64,000 bases of DNA from Ramazzottius varieornatus (taxonomy: Eukaryota; Tardigrada; Eutardigrada; Parachela; Ramazzottiidae), in contig BDGG01000009.1 in NCBI GenBank assembly GCA_001949185.1, forward strand, positions 1,473,601 through 1,537,600. Reading direction: 5' to 3'. Below the pieces are notes generated by a model, which was not told the DNA's origin, did not search any database, and was given only the letters and a program-made list of their open reading frames with translations. Below, piece by piece: positions 38,085-48,650 of the stretch. Position 1 is the stretch's first letter, and the number at the start of each line of letters is the position of its first letter. A program made the position numbers and the translations under genes.

Positions 38085-39075
38085 TCAGAAGTCGGTGCGC
38101 GGTCGGTTATTGATGTATCGCATCAGTTTACCGTTGCTCATTATTCTCTTGCGCAGCTCGGTGGGGTATTTGTAGTAGGAGAAGTAGTTCATGTCGATGA
38201 TGGTGGCGGACATGAGTTGTTCCAAAAGCGAGTATACCGCCAAGTCTGCGTAGGTTAGCTGAAGAAGATAACATCTATTCATTGTTATGGTAATCAATTC
38301 ATATCACGTTGACACTAATTTATCCAGCAACACCGCAAGGCACAACCTTGGGGCCTTGGCGTTAATATTGTACTGGCCTTTGATCCCACGATATAGCCGT
38401 ATTCCTCACTGTAGACCTTTTGAAACTGATCCAGATAGAGGAGGAAGTCCGGTAGCGTGCTTTCCATGAAGACTCGCTTCATATTTTCCTTCTTGCTGGA
38501 TCGTTCTTCGAACATGAATTCCAGGTGGCTTGCCAAGACGTCGTCGGCCGCTTCCGCCACGGAATCCGCCAGAGCCTGTTCATAGGGCGTCCGTCCACGC
38601 AGCCCTGCACGTCAGAAGATGGGGCAACTCTTGACCCTCCATAACTTCAATGTCACCAATGGTGCTTACCGAATTCCGTGGCCAGATATCTGGCGATGGC
38701 CATAGATTGGCCCAGCTGTACGCCGTTGAAATCCAAGACCGGCAAAGTTTTGAAAGGCGTGTCATCTTTTAGGGCGGGCCAAGAAGCTAGGTTTACTCGA
38801 ATATCCTCGTAATCAACTCCAGCAGCGCCCAGGATGAATCTCGCCAGTTCGCCTGCCGGTTCAATATCAAATCTGAAAACTGTTTATTCAAAAACGAAGC
38901 TTATTCAAGTCTCACCTCTGCAGCGTATATCAAAATAGTAGAAACGAAATCGCTTCTCCGGAGAATGGACGTTAGTTCGTTCGAATTCGCCAGCAGGCAA
39001 GGTCTCCGGACTGCTGATGCCACTGCTTAATTGACGAACCGGGTTGATCACTGGAGCGCGACTGATCCGCGACAT
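38085..39075 (-). CDS. Sigma-class glutathione S-transferase
   Basis: Cytosolic glutathione-conjugating enzyme of the HPGDS/sigma type. Exons 38916-39075, 38670-38879, 38378-38604 and 38085-38258 give about 256 aa. The thioredoxin-like half has FYYFDIRCR (catalytic Tyr region), AGELARFILGAAGVDYED, TLPVLDFNGVQLGQSMAIARYLA (glutathione-binding QS), and the helical half ends with LTYADLAVYSLLEQL and NNRPRTDF. About 45 residues precede the usual start, and about eight extra residues lie in the first loop, so the 5' end is uncertain: another exon or a later start may be used. The third intron needs a GC donor (AAG/GCCAGT) to join VGSK to LTYADL. Confidence 0.85.
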
Positions 39076-40082
39076 GATGAAGGGCAACTCGTTGCGAAGA
39101 TCTTCCTCGAGAACAAGACGGACAGGTCCAGCAGAGAATAAGATTAACTTGACGGCGGTAGCAATGACAGTATCCAGATGTTTGCGCTTCCACGTTGGCG
39201 TTCTCATGCGCCACTCAAGTCTCCGGCTGAAACATTCTGCCCAGCAGGTTCTTCCATCGGAATATCGAGCTTGAAAATATGACAGGATATGACACAGATG
39301 AAGTCGAAACGGTAGACGCCAACGGGAATTTTTCTCACCAACCACGCCCAAGGCGACGCCTGCCCTGGAACTGCCGTCAGCATATAGGAACTCACTTCCC
39401 TTAGCATTCATCGAAAGCCCATCATGGCCATTCTCTCCAGCAAGCGATCCGCCAAAAACTGACTTGAAGTCATGTGGCAGCAAAATCACCTTTCAGCGAA
39501 GGCACGTCACGTCACGTCACGTCAAAAACCAACATTAGCAGAACGGAACGTTCACACGGGGCAAAACGTTTGTTTAGCACAGCGGAAAATTTGTTCGCTA
39601 GTCAGATATATACCCGTGTTCTCACAACTCGTACTCGTAGGAACCGCAGCGAGTGAGGGCAGATTAGTCGTCTCTTCGTACGAGCTATTGTAGTACTGTA
39701 AGCCAACCTACCGGGTATGCATACTGATTACTGCAAAATATTCAGTTAGGAATCATCAGTCAAGCAAACAGTGAGGTGCCAAACAAATATTGATCCGACA
39801 GCTTTGCGATGAAAGGAAGAAGGCTGTATTGAGTAAGAGGACTGTTAAAGGTTTATCCACTTAAATGGGCTGGATATCACGTCGAACAATTCGTATTGTA
39901 CAGATCACTCACGGTTCGGTGAGGCTGTTTTTCCAGAGCACTGACGGGCACCACAGAGTTCAACTAGGCCTTCTACACGTGTCGAGGCGGGAACAAGCAT
40001 CTAACGTCTTTGGTAACAGAGTGTTGGCATCCGTATACTCGAGGAGCTTGCTTGACGACAGTAAGGGTTCGTGGGAGGAGAA
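39076..40082. other. Intergenic region with short tandem repeat
   Basis: About 1 kb between two minus-strand genes. The GST frame stays open to 39489, so some of this could belong to it, but I see no conserved sequence. A four-unit CACGT tandem repeat lies at about 39503-39524. Nothing else recognised. Confidence 0.35.
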
Positions 40083-41194
40083 TCAAGCTTCTTTTTGCGG
40101 GATGGCGACTGGTGCAGCTGCAACAGGTGCAGCCGTGCCCTGCCTGACAACGAAGGCTATGTAGGTGTTCCATAACAAGCTCACCGCACTGAAAAGATAG
40201 TCAAATACAGAAACTGTCGAGGATGCATCAGGCGCTAACGGGAACTTCTTGCCTACCTTCCAAACAATATTCTCTGGTTGAAAGGTACGAGGTAAAAATT
40301 GATGAGCTGAGCTGCCGGCCATAACTTGTAGTTGTTCATCAAGACTGGCCACCAGTTTTGCTCGACATTCCTCTTGGCTCCATCCCAACCTGCGCAGAGA
40401 GCCATAAAAAGTTCCATGGATCATCTTCGTGAAATAACTGTTGACGAAATGAGGGAGCTTATACTGACCGTTGCCTTCAACGAATTGCATGACGCAAAGA
40501 AAGGCCGCCAAGGATATGGGTGCGAAACAGAACTGGTCCAAGGCCACCTTCTTCAGCGGAGCGTACTTGCTGGGCTTCACCACCCTCTCCAGTGTCCACA
40601 GCCATGTCCGCACAACGGGGAATGTGTAGCACAAACTGATGGTAGTGAACTTGAGCAAGCTTGGCAGATCCAAGTCGGACAGTGGTCGCCTCTCCACGAC
40701 CGTCTGCGCCAAAATATTTCCTTAACAATGACAAATCCAGGTAAATTTACAGCGTCTTACCGGTGGATAGCATAGCGAAACCTTACACTTTTACCAAGAA
40801 ACGGAAGAACAAGCCTACCCAGTCCCGCGAAGATGATGGTGGTTATGGCTTGCGTCTTGATGGGATGAGCGTCGGTGATAGTCAGATACCTCCTCCACAC
40901 GGTAGCCATAACATTACCCTGTCCGCCGGTCGTAGAAGCGTCGGATTTCGTCGAGAAAAATCGCGTAGACAAGCCTAGTAATAGCACAGGGATCAACCAT
41001 GAGATGTGTTACTGAGGTTGTTGGACCGGATGGTCGGGCCATACAGCAGTATCTTAAACAATCCATGGTTACAAAACGCGATAATGCTACATTATAGATG
41101 GCTTACCTGCCCGTCGAGCGAAGAGAGGGAACGGTAGTCTTCGAAGATTGTTGCTCAAAATGACCATCACACATCCGGCGTGCCCAAACGCCAT
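40083..41194 (-). CDS. Mpv17/PMP22-family membrane protein A (mitochondrial)
   Basis: Four-helix inner-membrane or peroxisomal protein family related to human MPV17 and PXMP2. Exons 41107-41194, 40795-40974, 40469-40720, 40257-40389 and 40083-40188 give 252 aa. The N-terminus is basic and hydroxylated (LRRLPFPLFARRAGLSTRFF), a likely mitochondrial presequence. Then WRRYLTITDAHPIKTQ, NILAQTVVERR, KKVALDQFCFAPI, NWWPVLMNNYKLWPAAQLIN with FYLVPFNQRI, and a final WNTYIAFV match the family signature. Splitting the apparent long open frame at 40390-40468 is required to recover the W..LMNNYKLWP block. A second ATG at 41167 is possible. Human MPV17 loss causes mitochondrial DNA depletion; the exact function here is not known. 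Confidence 0.92.
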
Positions 41195-41933
41195 ACAGTA
41201 GACTACTTCGCTCACATCAGCACACAACAATGTTGTTCTTAGCCCGGGAAAACTGCAAATAATGCGACGGAATCTTGTTATTTAAACGACGAAAGCGTTG
41301 ACGATTGACGAAAATATTTCAAATAATCATCTTCACGACTTTGCGGTACCTGCACTTTTGCCGCCGTGGTGGACCATACAGTTAAAGTACGGTGGACAAG
41401 CAAGCCAGTTCAACCGATCAACTAACGGTTCACAATTGTGACATCACTGCGGACTGTGCCCGGGATGGCTGGCCATACACCGCCATTGGCCCATATCACT
41501 ATCCGAAAAAGTTGGTAGCGAACGAGCACTGTCGAGCAGCAAAGCAGCCAGCTGTTCGGAGTTCGGAACTTCGGACGCACTCTGGTTTGTTTTGACGATT
41601 AAAAGTTTACGCCTAAAAAGTCTCTGGGAAGTTCCGTGACTTCCGTCCATTTAGGATTTGTTCCCCATTGCTGCGGTCTGTCTTCCAACTTAACCATGTG
41701 GTCCGTGTCTGTCCGCTTCTAATCTGAAGCAGGTGGGCCATCTTGTGTTGGAGAGCTAACGAAACGTGCGCTGTACTGTGCCTTGACTGCCTGACGTGTG
41801 CTCTGCAGAGTCTCAGCATCCAAGGTACAGCAGATACATTTACCGTAACGCTGTTGTACTGTGATATTCGCTGAGGTATGTGGATTGAAGTCATGGGCTT
41901 TGGGTTCCAGTTAACGAGATCTCACACTTGATC
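41195..41933. promoter_or_regulatory. Divergent intergenic region, Mpv17 A and FAM162-like
   Basis: About 740 bp between outward-facing start codons. No coding exon is recognised; both promoters should lie here. Confidence 0.4.
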
Positions 41934-42928
41934 ATGCCCCCATCGCCGGTCACGACGCTGGCGATTTGCAGCCGTGCAGCTTGTCGGCAGCTATGCTCAT
42001 CACTGCGCCCTTCCCTCAGCCGCCATGTGCCTTCGCAAAGAGCACTCGCCACTTCCACTCAAAAATGTTATCAGGGTGAGTATCGCAGAATTGTAAGCTA
42101 GCTACCGTGGAACTGGCTAGCTGCTGTCCCGCTCGATGAACGTTGCTTGCGAATGACATGTTCAGCCTACGCTTCAAGAGAGCAACTTCCGCTTTCATTT
42201 AACTATCTTGTTTGTGTATTTTCCTTAACAGAACTTTCGCCCATGCAGAAAAGAATTTTGGTGTGGACGAAGAAGTATCCATCGGTGGATAAAATCCCGG
42301 AGGAAGTACCGTAAGTGGGCTAAACATATCATGGGTTACCGTATACGGTGTGCGCCTTTGTTGATGAGTGGTCGATGTATCAGTCTAGCTAAGTTTTTCT
42401 CTTTGTGTATTCCAGAGAGGCGGTCATGTCCAAAGCTGTCGACAAGTTCCGGTGGAAAGTGGCGGTAATCTTGATGGTTCTGACTGTCCTTGGGAGTTTC
42501 GGAATGATCGTCTCCGGCAAAAGGTGAAGTGTGGCTGGCAGTACATGGACATTTTCCGTCAGCTTGAAAGTATTACAGTAGTATGGATCGTGGAGCGCTT
42601 CTCTGTTGGGTAGTGCTGTGATTTCACTTCGGCGTTGCGGTTCTTGGCTGTGACCATTACGCGAACGATGTGGGGGCACCGCAGTGACCGCTCACCTTTT
42701 GTATGGTCTTTCCGGTCCGCCGAAGTCACGGTCGCTAGCTAGTTTGTTACTTTCGCGATGGTTCGACCACTGTGTCTGCTGTTCAGCAGTGTTATCATTT
42801 CCGAAATTTGCCATCGGTTTACAACATTGTGTTAATTTCTTAGAGCTGCCGCAAGAGGCGAATCGATGACAAAAAGGGGACTGGAGTGGCACGAGCAATT
42901 GCGGCCGGGGTCCACCAGCAGAGATTAG
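41934..42928 (+). CDS. FAM162 (UPF0389)-like mitochondrial protein
   Basis: Small single-pass protein; human FAM162A is a hypoxia-linked mitochondrial apoptosis factor. Four exons, 41934-42075, 42232-42310, 42416-42523 and 42844-42928, give 137 aa (human 154). The N-terminus has the arginine/serine make-up of a mitochondrial presequence. The family core follows: MQKRILVWTKKYPSVDKIPE (human KKILLWTGRFKSMEEIP), then a membrane helix KVAVILMVLTVLGSFGMIVSGKR, then RAAARGESMTKRGLEW (human RAVERHESLTSWN). If intron 3 is retained the protein would stop just after SGKR; the spliced form is preferred because the downstream exon matches the family. Confidence 0.85.
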
Positions 42929-43472
42929 CACCCTCGTTAAGTCTGCGGGTCGGCTGTGAAGGTTGGGATGTTTGACAAAGCTACAGGTCTTTGTTTCGTT
43001 GATATTTGAGAGCGCTGCTTCTATGCCTTCGGTGGTGCTGATCTGGCACCTTTCCAGTAACATGAAGCTTTTGGCGGCGCTGTCCCTGTTATCGTTCTTT
43101 TTTCATCGATCTTATTGTGTTTGTTAGCAGTAAGGAGTTTTACTCGATGGTGTAGTCTGATGCTTACATTGGGAGATCGCGCCGACTTGCCATATGTGAT
43201 AAGATATTGATCGAAAGCATTTCCTCTGTGCTTTTACCTTGCTTCAAGTTTGATATTCGTGCCCGATTACAGAGTGTGATATGATCGATCCTGTTCAAAC
43301 TTTCCCCCGTGTGGCTCGTTTCCGCACTGATGAGAGATTTCTTGCAAATATCCTCGGAGCAGTAAGAACAGAGGGGATAGCCTTGCAACTAGCTACAATT
43401 TTTTCTTCCGTCACGGCCCGCGGCCTTTAGTTCATAAGGCTAGATCGCCGCCGCTCGTCAGTTTCCCCTACC
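42929..43472. other. Intergenic region upstream of GCHFR
   Basis: About 540 bp with no recognised exon; presumably the FAM162-like 3' UTR and the GCHFR promoter. Confidence 0.35.
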
Positions 43473-43833
43473 ATGCCTTACGTTCTGGTCAGCACGGAAA
43501 TTCGGCTGGAGTGCGGACCCTGTATCGTCGGGGATGGCGAGGCGGACCCAGAACTGATGGATTATTTGGGCGCCAAAATACTAACCTTCTACGGCAACAC
43601 TTTCCCCGAATACCGTACACCGCTGGTTCCTCGGGTGGTTTTGAACAAGCTCGAAGCTAGAGGTTATAAAGTCATCGCTGTAAGTTCTCTATAGTCCCTT
43701 TGGCAAACTGCTTAGACGCAGTTTCGTGCTTCCATTTGATGACTGACTGGTTAAACGCTTACAGATGTCGGGGGTCGGCCAAGCCTGCGTTTGGACACTG
43801 CACAAGCCCGAAGACGACAAGGAAAATAATTAG
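43473..43833 (+). CDS. GCHFR: GTP cyclohydrolase I feedback regulatory protein
   Basis: Small protein that forms pentamers on both faces of GTP cyclohydrolase I and mediates tetrahydrobiopterin feedback inhibition and phenylalanine stimulation. Two exons, 43473-43679 and 43765-43833, give 91 aa (human 84). The start MPYVLVSTEIRLECGP matches human MPYLLISTQIRMEVGP; DPELMDYLGA, PRVVLNKLEARGYKV and the second exon MSGVGQACVWTLHKPED match MTGVGQTLVWCLHKE. The seven extra residues are an acidic tail. The intron falls just before MSGVGQ. Its presence implies that the animal regulates BH4 synthesis; the cyclohydrolase itself is not in the window. Confidence 0.97.
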
Positions 43834-43999
43834 CTCCGGATAGTAAAAAGACGCAGTCTCAAAGATCCCAGCTTGAATGTTTCGTCAATCCATCGACCTC
43901 CTGGCTGGCACGCTACTCTCACATCGCAAATTCCAGGCGAATTCATTCCTGTCTAATTTTAAGTTTTAATTCGAATTTCGTCCTAATTGTTTGGCAAAG

Positions 44000-44962
44000 A
44001 TGAAGCGTAACAGTCCGGTCGTCTCACTCTCTCTGCTGGCTCTGTCGTATCCAAGGAAGCATGTTACAGACCCAAATAAGAATGTGCTGCATAAAAAAAG
44101 CAGGACTTGCTCAGTCCTGTTGAATGTTGTTGTAACGCCCATCATCCGAAGAGATGACCTCGGTACCGAGAAAAGTCAAGTCAGTGATAGCGAGAGAGCA
44201 CAGTCACTTTATGACCTGGTACAAATGACATCGGCAACAAGAAGCTTGTCCAAGATCGCGGAACCTTGGTCTCAACGATGGCGACGATTCATCACTTTCA
44301 GCGACATTCATCATATTTCCCTGCAGGCAGCTTCTACCGCTGTCTACATCTTTGCTGGCAATGTTCTGGAACAAATGATTGTGGAGAATAAAAACTACTG
44401 GACAGTCGATTGGTCTACAGTCATCAAGTTTACCGTAATCAATCTGTTTATCGTATTCCCCATCACCTATGGCTGGCTGAGTTTTCTGGAGAAGAGGCTC
44501 GTGCCGCCCGGAAGTCAGCAGGATGCTCTGAAAAAGACCGCTCTGGACCAGTTCGTCTTCGTTCCGTTATTCACCGCCTTTTTTATATGCTTAATCGGAC
44601 TGATCGACAGTAGAGGATGGGAAGACACCAGGAAGAGATTTGGAGAGGTAACAGTGCGATACAGGCGAAGAACCTTCATCAGCATGGAAAACCCTAAACA
44701 ACAGGCTGGCTGTATTATTTGCTTGTCATTAGCAGGACTGGCTGGCTGTCTTGGGCAACAACTTCCGCTTATGGCCCTTGATACAATATCTCAACTTTTC
44801 TTACATTCATTTCAACCGCAGGATACTCTTCATCAAGTAAGCAATAGGTAATCTTGCTATGTGCTACTGACGAATTTCTAGCGAAAAATGCTGGTGGTTC
44901 GGTTTTGTAGCTCCGTCGAGTTCTTATGGAGCATGTGGATGATGTATCGTTACACTTCGTAA
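44000..44962 (+). CDS. Mpv17/PMP22-family membrane protein B
   Basis: Second Mpv17-family gene. Exons 44000-44647, 44733-44836 and 44911-44962 give 267 aa. The N-terminal about 85 residues are not conserved and could be a long presequence. The family core includes WSTVIKFTVINLFIVFPITYG, KKTALDQFVFVPLFTAFFIC, then in exon 2 DWLAVLGNNFRLWPLIQYLN followed by FSYIHFNRRILFI, and a short last exon SVEFLWSMWMMYRY. The last intron sits at the same place and in the same phase as in gene A. The WN.Y motif is degenerate (WSMW). The frame also reads through intron 1 and part of exon 2 in another frame, giving a misleading long open frame. The start could be a later in-frame ATG. Confidence 0.88.
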
Positions 44963-45082
44963 CGACAAAAACGAGCCATCCATCAAGCAGTCATCAAAGA
45001 CATGCGGCGGAAGTGGCGAACGGATATACCGCATCAACTGGGCGGAAATCTCGTTGGCCAGCTAGAATAAAACTTGCTGCTT

Positions 45083-46377
45083 TCAGCCTGACACTTCTTC
45101 AAGCTTCTGACTAAGCTCTAAGAGGAAACGGTTGACGGGGAAGCCGACTATGGTGTAGAAACAGCCGCTAAATGACTCGATAAGGGCCGCTCCCAGGCCC
45201 TGAATTCCGTATCCCCCAGCTTTGTCTCTGGAAAGCCAGACAGAGCCATACAGCATTATATCTTCTGCTTTTTGACCTGGCTGTCTTTCTGCCACGCATT
45301 CACTCACAGTCCTTCCTTGCTTTCCGCGTACCATTGTATCGTAGCGTCGTCCAACTTGGCAAAAGTGACCTGCGACTGTACCGAGAAAGTATGTGTGGTG
45401 TCCGTCGGAGACTTCGAACCTGCCTTTGTCGAAACTACAGCGGCAAAAAGACCTTTCACAATAGTAAGGCGATAGCCAAGAACAATCGATAGAAGGCAGA
45501 GGTGATGAAATCAATTACCAGGAGGAAGTAATGCGTGAGCATCCAGCGAGAAGGAGACAGCCGTGATAACGTGGTGAATCCGTCCGCTAAGCCTACAGAA
45601 ATTACCTGAGAGGCTTCCGAATGATCTGCTCGCTGTACCTCGTTACAGCTCTAGTACTGCATACGTGACGATAGGGGTATCCGAATAGAATGGCAACGAA
45701 TGCTAAGAAAAATACCTTACTGCCTGACCATTCGGGCGTTTTCCGCCACGGACTTCGGCTTCTCCAGAATGGTATTTTCGTCCACAACCACCGTGTCCGC
45801 TGCAAAAGAGGCAGTTTTCATTATATAATAACGATGACTGTAAGCAGTATAATCATACTTTAACGAGCCAAACGGAAATGCCAATGATCGTACGAGTATC
45901 AGGGACCGGAAGTCGGCATACTCACCGGCCACTACGATTGCTGGTCGTCTTGCCAAGTCCGTCTGCGACGTGCACATCTTCTCAGTTATGGGCAATCTAC
46001 TGGGTTAAGTAAAACGTTGTTTTTTAACCTTCTTATCCGGCGACGCTTCATTTCGGGTAGCTGGACGTCGTTCATTGAGATGTCCAATAGCATACGCCAG
46101 CTTATTCTGCACATTTGCCAGAACGTAGTCAACCGGGCTGCCGAAATTCCGGTAATCCATGTTCTCGACAGATTCAGGAATCGATAACTGGGTTAGGTCG
46201 GTGACACCCTGCCATGAACGAATAAGAAGATCAACAGAGTGGAACAGAGTAGGCTTTGAAGGATGCTTTTGTAGAGCTTACCAGCATTTGGGCGAAGATT
46301 TCCAGTCTACGAGGAGAGCCACTCGCCAGCAGGACTTCGTAGCGCTGCAGGAACTCAATGGCTTTGACTAGCGACAT
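45083..46377 (-). CDS. Maf-type nucleoside triphosphate pyrophosphatase (ASMTL-like Maf domain)
   Basis: Predicted enzyme hydrolysing non-canonical or pyrimidine NTPs to monophosphates. Exons 46282-46377, 46029-46208, 45926-45977, 45721-45799, 45519-45592, 45308-45419 and 45083-45227 give 245 aa. Motifs: [13 protein letters not shown] near the start (family ASxSPRR), [28 protein letters not shown] and [20 protein letters not shown] with VGFPVNRF at the end, all characteristic of Maf proteins. In human ASMTL a methyltransferase domain follows; here the protein ends after the Maf domain. The acceptor of exon 3 is weak, so its border is tentative. It converges on Mpv17 B with 120 bp between stops. 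Confidence 0.9.
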
Positions 46378-46985
46378 GACGCAGCACTCAGACCAAGGCG
46401 CTAAAGCGTAGGAATCGCGAATCGGTAGGATGACCGATGCTCTGGATTATGGGGCGGGAGAAATACCAAAATGTCAAAATCCGGTTAGGTGTGACATATC
46501 TGTGTCATGTCATGTTATGTGTGTGACATCTGTCAGCGACCCCGTGACATCTGTTTAACATGATAGGGTGTCTCGGACACCGCAGGTCCGCAGTCCCATC
46601 TCCAAAGTTTACCGTCTCATGACCTCAAGAACGTTTACCACACGTTTAGCTACTAGGCACCGATGTCAGAAGAGTTGTTTATTGCTATCGGGGAACAAAT
46701 TAAGTTGCGATTTATGATTCCTGTGTCGAGTAGATGTGTACACTTCGTCGAGTAAACTCTGCTCATAAAAAAGAACAAACGATCTGGTACCGTACATACT
46801 GACGCTACTGGTATCCAATGGTAAACCACAGCAAAGTTTGTATCGCTAGATAGTCGTAAGTCACAGCTGTTGAAATAAATGGAAAACATGATTGTTAGAC
46901 TGCGGCTTGTGCGAGAAAAATGTCCTTGAAAGCTGCTCGACCACGTACTCCGACCTCAACACTGGGTTTGGGTTCCCGCTAATTC
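46378..46985. other. Intergenic region with dispersed-repeat copy
   Basis: About 610 bp upstream of the Maf gene and downstream of the peptide gene. GACAT/ATGTC-rich sequence at about 46480-46600 resembles a segment near 36320-36470 in inverted orientation. No exon is recognised. Confidence 0.4.
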
Positions 46986-47691
46986 CTAACCGTACCTGAA
47001 GACAAATACAATTTCAATTTTGACTACGAGGTTAACGACATAATTCGGGCATCGTGGTTTTTCGCTCGTAATTCGGCCATAACTTTTCTCAGCGTTTGCT
47101 GTGCACAATGAGCTGCTCCTTGTTTCCTGAGGTAAACTGGTCCCTCTCCTCGAGGTTTTGATAGGTTTGAGAACGACAAAGCGTTGTGGATCACGTGAAT
47201 TTGGCCTGGGGGAGGGATGGGTCTGTTCAATGTCGAAAAGCCTAATGTTGTATCAACAGGCGTACGATGAGAGATGAATCAAGCATTGACGATAATGTTT
47301 AAACGTTTCGCGTTGCCCGAATTATGGTGCGAAAATCGGTATGCCAGAATTATGTCGTTTACCTCGTATGGTGCATACTGATTCTATAGAAATATCAGTG
47401 TTGATAAGCATGGACCGACCTGGAACGCCCTTGGTGCTGGTAGAACTTGTCCAGTCCATGTAAGCGCTTCAGAGTTTCGGCCAGGCTGTGAAGCTTCTGG
47501 AAGTCGGGAGGAGGTAACATGGCGCCTTCTCGCCGATACAAGCCTTCTCCGGGGTTATAATTAGCATAGGAGGAAGGGTCCGCAAACAGCATGTCCAGGT
47601 CAACAAGAGCTGATCGCTTCTGCGCCGAAACCACGAGCATCATCACCGACAAGCAAATCAAGAGTAAACAAGAAAGACGAGCTGGCATCAT
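46986..47691 (-). CDS. NPY/NPF-like neuropeptide precursor ending in RSRY-Gly
   Basis: Secreted peptide hormone precursor. Exon 1 is 47420-47691, exon 2 only 10 nt at 46986-46995; 93 aa. The protein begins MMPARLSCLLLICLSVMMLV, a signal peptide, with dibasic sites KR (about residue 26) and RR (about residue 53). After RR follows the conserved NPY/NPF-type segment: a proline run (LPPPDF), an amphipathic helix with LAETLKRLHGLDKFY, then QGRS. The donor AG/GTCGGT splits the last arginine codon in phase 2. A polypyrimidine-rich acceptor at 46996 then gives G-TAC-GGT-TAG: Arg completed, Tyr, Gly (amidation donor), stop. This split arginine codon is the known intron position in NPY-family genes. 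The predicted mature peptide is 38 residues with an RSRY-amide end. Without splicing the frame ends at 47395 with no amidation signal. Confidence 0.82.
47025..47368. mobile_element. TA-flanked MITE inside the NPY-like gene intron
   Basis: The ends TACGAGGTTAACGACATAAT and ATTATGTCGTTTACCTCGTA are inverted complements with one or two mismatches, bordered by TA. Secondary inverted matches follow inside (AATTCGGGCATCGTGG with its counterpart near 47310-47360). About 340 bp, no reading frame, so a non-autonomous Tc1/mariner-type element is the likely class. It makes up most of the 424-bp intron. Confidence 0.75.
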
Positions 47692-48650
47692 TGTGCATAA
47701 AGAACCCTTCGGCGCTGTCAAAGTTCGAGACTGGGAAGATTCAGCGGTAATACCTCAGCAGTGCTCCACAATTTCGACAGGACTTGCTTGATCTAAGAGT
47801 GAAAGGCGGAAAGCTGTAGCTGTTGGGGACTGCAGCGAGTCAAGGAGCTTTCCGTATAAGTATAGTGGAGGTGCGTGATGCTTGACGCGCTGAGGTCGCA
47901 GTGGGCACGAGCGTCCCTGAAGATGTTGACAACAACAGGACAAAGAATCTCGGCATGAGCGTGAGCAACGGTGGGAAACTCCACAGTTGGCACCAGTGTG
48001 GACTTGGCTCTTACTCTTCGTTCAAACAGTGGTCCGCACCGGAAGTGAGTGTCGTAAGATGGCGTAAGATGGCAACGCCCTTTCAGCATGTCCAAGGCTT
48101 CCCGCACGTACCGGAATTTAGCTCTGGCTGGCGAACTAGAGCTCCGCCATTAGAAATGGCATCAACCGTCGTCACTTAGGACATCATTAGAGAGCAGTAC
48201 AATGTTAATCATCCCACCACTTCCTTTCGTTGCCTTTTGGCAAATTCCTTTGGGAAGAGTAAAGTGCAGTCGGTCTTCCGGACGACACCACGCCAGCTTG
48301 GTATTCATAATAGCCTCCAGCCAGTTCATGACGCAGACGCACTAAGGCCATCTAACAAGCAAGGAAATATTTGCCTCACATTTAATAGCAATGCTAAATC
48401 TATCAACCAACGTTAGTTCGTAGAGGATACAAATTACGTCTCAGAAAACCAGACAAAAGCGGCGCCACGAGGAACACAAAACGACGAAGGAATGCGTCAC
48501 GCAAAGACCGGAAACAGAATTAGTCTAACAACAAATACTTTTCGGACAAAACAGAAAGAATCAGAAGACAGCAAAATAAGCTGTACTTGCCGTCCAGCTG
48601 CCAAGGCGGCATATTTCGCATACATCCACTTTGTCGGCGTCAGTCTCTGA
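47692..48650. other. Intergenic region between peptide gene and FAAH2-like gene
   Basis: About 960 bp between two minus-strand genes. It should contain the peptide gene promoter and the amidase 3' UTR. Open frames of about 90-100 codons exist on both strands but show no family resemblance. Confidence 0.35.

Noticed and set aside
39503-39524. CACGT tandem repeat considered as an E-box regulatory array
   Set aside because: Four perfect tandem units are more simply a microsatellite, and no nearby start codon gives a reason to prefer regulation.
40083-40712. Continuous 209-codon minus-strand frame read as one exon of Mpv17 A
   Set aside because: Reading through gives a nonsensical middle. Splicing out 40390-40468 and 40189-40256 recovers the family block LMNNYKLWPAAQLIN and the terminal WN.Y, with phases matching.
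43991-44851. 286-codon plus-strand frame as a single exon of Mpv17 B
   Set aside because: Past 44647 the frame loses family similarity; splicing to 44733 in another frame restores NNFRLWPLIQYLN.
47395-47691. Unspliced reading of the peptide precursor ending at 47395
   Set aside because: It lacks the Arg-aromatic-Gly amidation end. The phase-2 donor inside the Arg codon and the downstream acceptor fit the known NPY-family intron much better.
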